DNA of 64,000 bases from Hirschia litorea (GTDB lineage Bacteria > Pseudomonadota > Alphaproteobacteria > Caulobacterales > Hyphomonadaceae), in contig NZ_JBHTBR010000004.1 in the NCBI RefSeq assembly GCF_042665075.1, forward strand, positions 244,987-308,986. The letters are read 5' to 3'. The notes beneath the pieces were generated by a model. It did no database searches. It was not told the origin of the DNA and was given only the letters and a program-made list of their open reading frames with translations. Within the stretch, counting starts at the first letter, position 1. Each line of letters starts with the position of its first letter. A program made the position numbers and the translations under genes. Shown here piece after piece: positions 63,388 to 64,000 of this stretch.

Positions 63388-64000
63388 ATGAAAACTTCCA
63401 TCTTCCGATACTTCAAAACATCACCCGAAATCATCAAACTTGCAGTGATGATGTATATTCGTTTTCCACTCTCACTGAGAAATGTCGAAGACCTACTTCA
63501 CGAGCGTGGAATTGATATCACGCACGAAACTGTTCGGTTTTGGTGGAACAGGTTTGGTCCCTACTTCGCATCAAAGATCAGGACAAAACGTTCGGCTCAA
63601 ATGCGTAAGTTCCCTCAATGGCAATGGCACCTCGATGAAGCTCCTGTCGGAGCCTTTTCCGCTTAGCTTTGATCTACTAGAGCAAAGCTTTGGCTTAAGC
63701 CAACTAGCTCCAAAGTCATCAAGATCAACGGTGAGATTCACTACCTTTGGCGCGCCGTTGACCATGAAGGTGAAGTCTAGAAGCTTACGTTACCAAACGC
63801 CGTAACAAACGAGCAGCATTGAAGTTTTTACGTAAAGCCATGAAACGATATGGCCCGCCTCACCTGTTAGTCACGGATAAATTGAAATCATATCGTGCAG
63901 CAATGAAGGACATTGGAAATGCTGATAGACAAGTGACAGGACGTTGGTTGAACAACCGATGTGAGAATTCTCACTAGCCGTTCCGACGACGAGAAAAGAT
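63388..64000 (+). pseudogene. IS6-family transposase pseudogene (runs off the window)
   Basis: The N-terminus (residues 1-84) is intact: an HTH region with VEDLLHERGIDITHETVRFW and the first catalytic Asp in WQWHLDE. Then about 70 hairpin-rich bases interrupt the gene (63640-63711). Coding resumes as KINGEIHYLWRAVDHEGEV. A one-base deletion near 63777 turns the expected GTC-TTA into GTC-TAG. The shifted frame continues to LLVTDKLKSYRAA and GRWLNNRCENSH, where a Gln codon has become TAG. The copy is inactive. Confidence 0.85.

Noticed and set aside
1..64000. CRISPR arrays, prophage or integrative element with integrase
   Set aside because: No regularly spaced repeats, phage structural genes or integrase were seen; the only mobile-element traces are the IS6 remnants and the palindromic repeat.

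Overview
The window reads as chromosomal DNA of an alphaproteobacterium, most likely of the Caulobacterales/Hyphomonadaceae type with moderate G+C. This placement is inference. It rests on an alphaproteobacterial-type serC followed by serA, a 1612-residue NAD-glutamate dehydrogenase, a GST-fold protein resembling the division factor FzlA, a CC0125/CC1285-family lipoprotein, and the ybgC-tolQRAB-pal-cpoB order. Most of the sequence is dense housekeeping DNA with short gaps.

Layout. 0-10 kb: purA and a PagL-type lipid A deacylase on the minus strand, then ruvB, ybgC and the Tol-Pal envelope-division genes, with a terminator separating tolB from pal. 10-17 kb: a YbjN-domain protein, tilS, ftsH, a cupin, folP, a membrane-anchored TIR-domain protein and thiD. 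17-28 kb: a small DMT-type exporter, a soluble globin-coupled chemoreceptor, serC-serA behind a possible serC-type RNA leader, an unusual lipoprotein, a TRIC/UPF0126 channel, ruvC-ruvA (separated from ruvB by about 20 kb), ycgN and several conserved hypotheticals. 28-36 kb: sugar-nucleotide genes (phosphomannomutase/phosphoglucomutase, glmS, galU) followed by an MBOAT + SGNH-like pair likely to O-acylate a surface polysaccharide, then argE. 36-43 kb: two GST-fold proteins, a cation-diffusion facilitator, a lipoprotein, a HerA-like ATPase and an AI-2E-family permease. 43-54.5 kb: NAD-GDH, acetyltransferases, a siderophore receptor with a Fur-like palindrome, a Kv-type channel and lepA.

The distal 10 kb looks more accessory. 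It holds a palindromic dispersed repeat after lepA, an AT-rich pair encoding an HNH-domain protein and a KAP-family P-loop NTPase separated by an unexplained GC-rich stretch, an LpxR-type lipid A deacylase, unknown proteins, msrA, tRNA-Ser(GGA), and two decayed IS6-family copies in the same orientation flanking a few hundred bases of AT-rich DNA.

The most interesting noncoding signals are three. First, a GC-rich hairpin cluster between two terminators upstream of glmS (about 29.57-29.81 kb) carries a CCTCCTCCC anti-Shine-Dalgarno motif and is a candidate small RNA. Second, three consecutive stem-loops follow a sigma70-like promoter upstream of the NAD-GDH gene (42.81-43.05 kb). Third, the GC-rich block at 55.62-56.03 kb has a long-range 17-bp pairing that is fully complementary, counting G-U pairs, only if the minus strand is transcribed.
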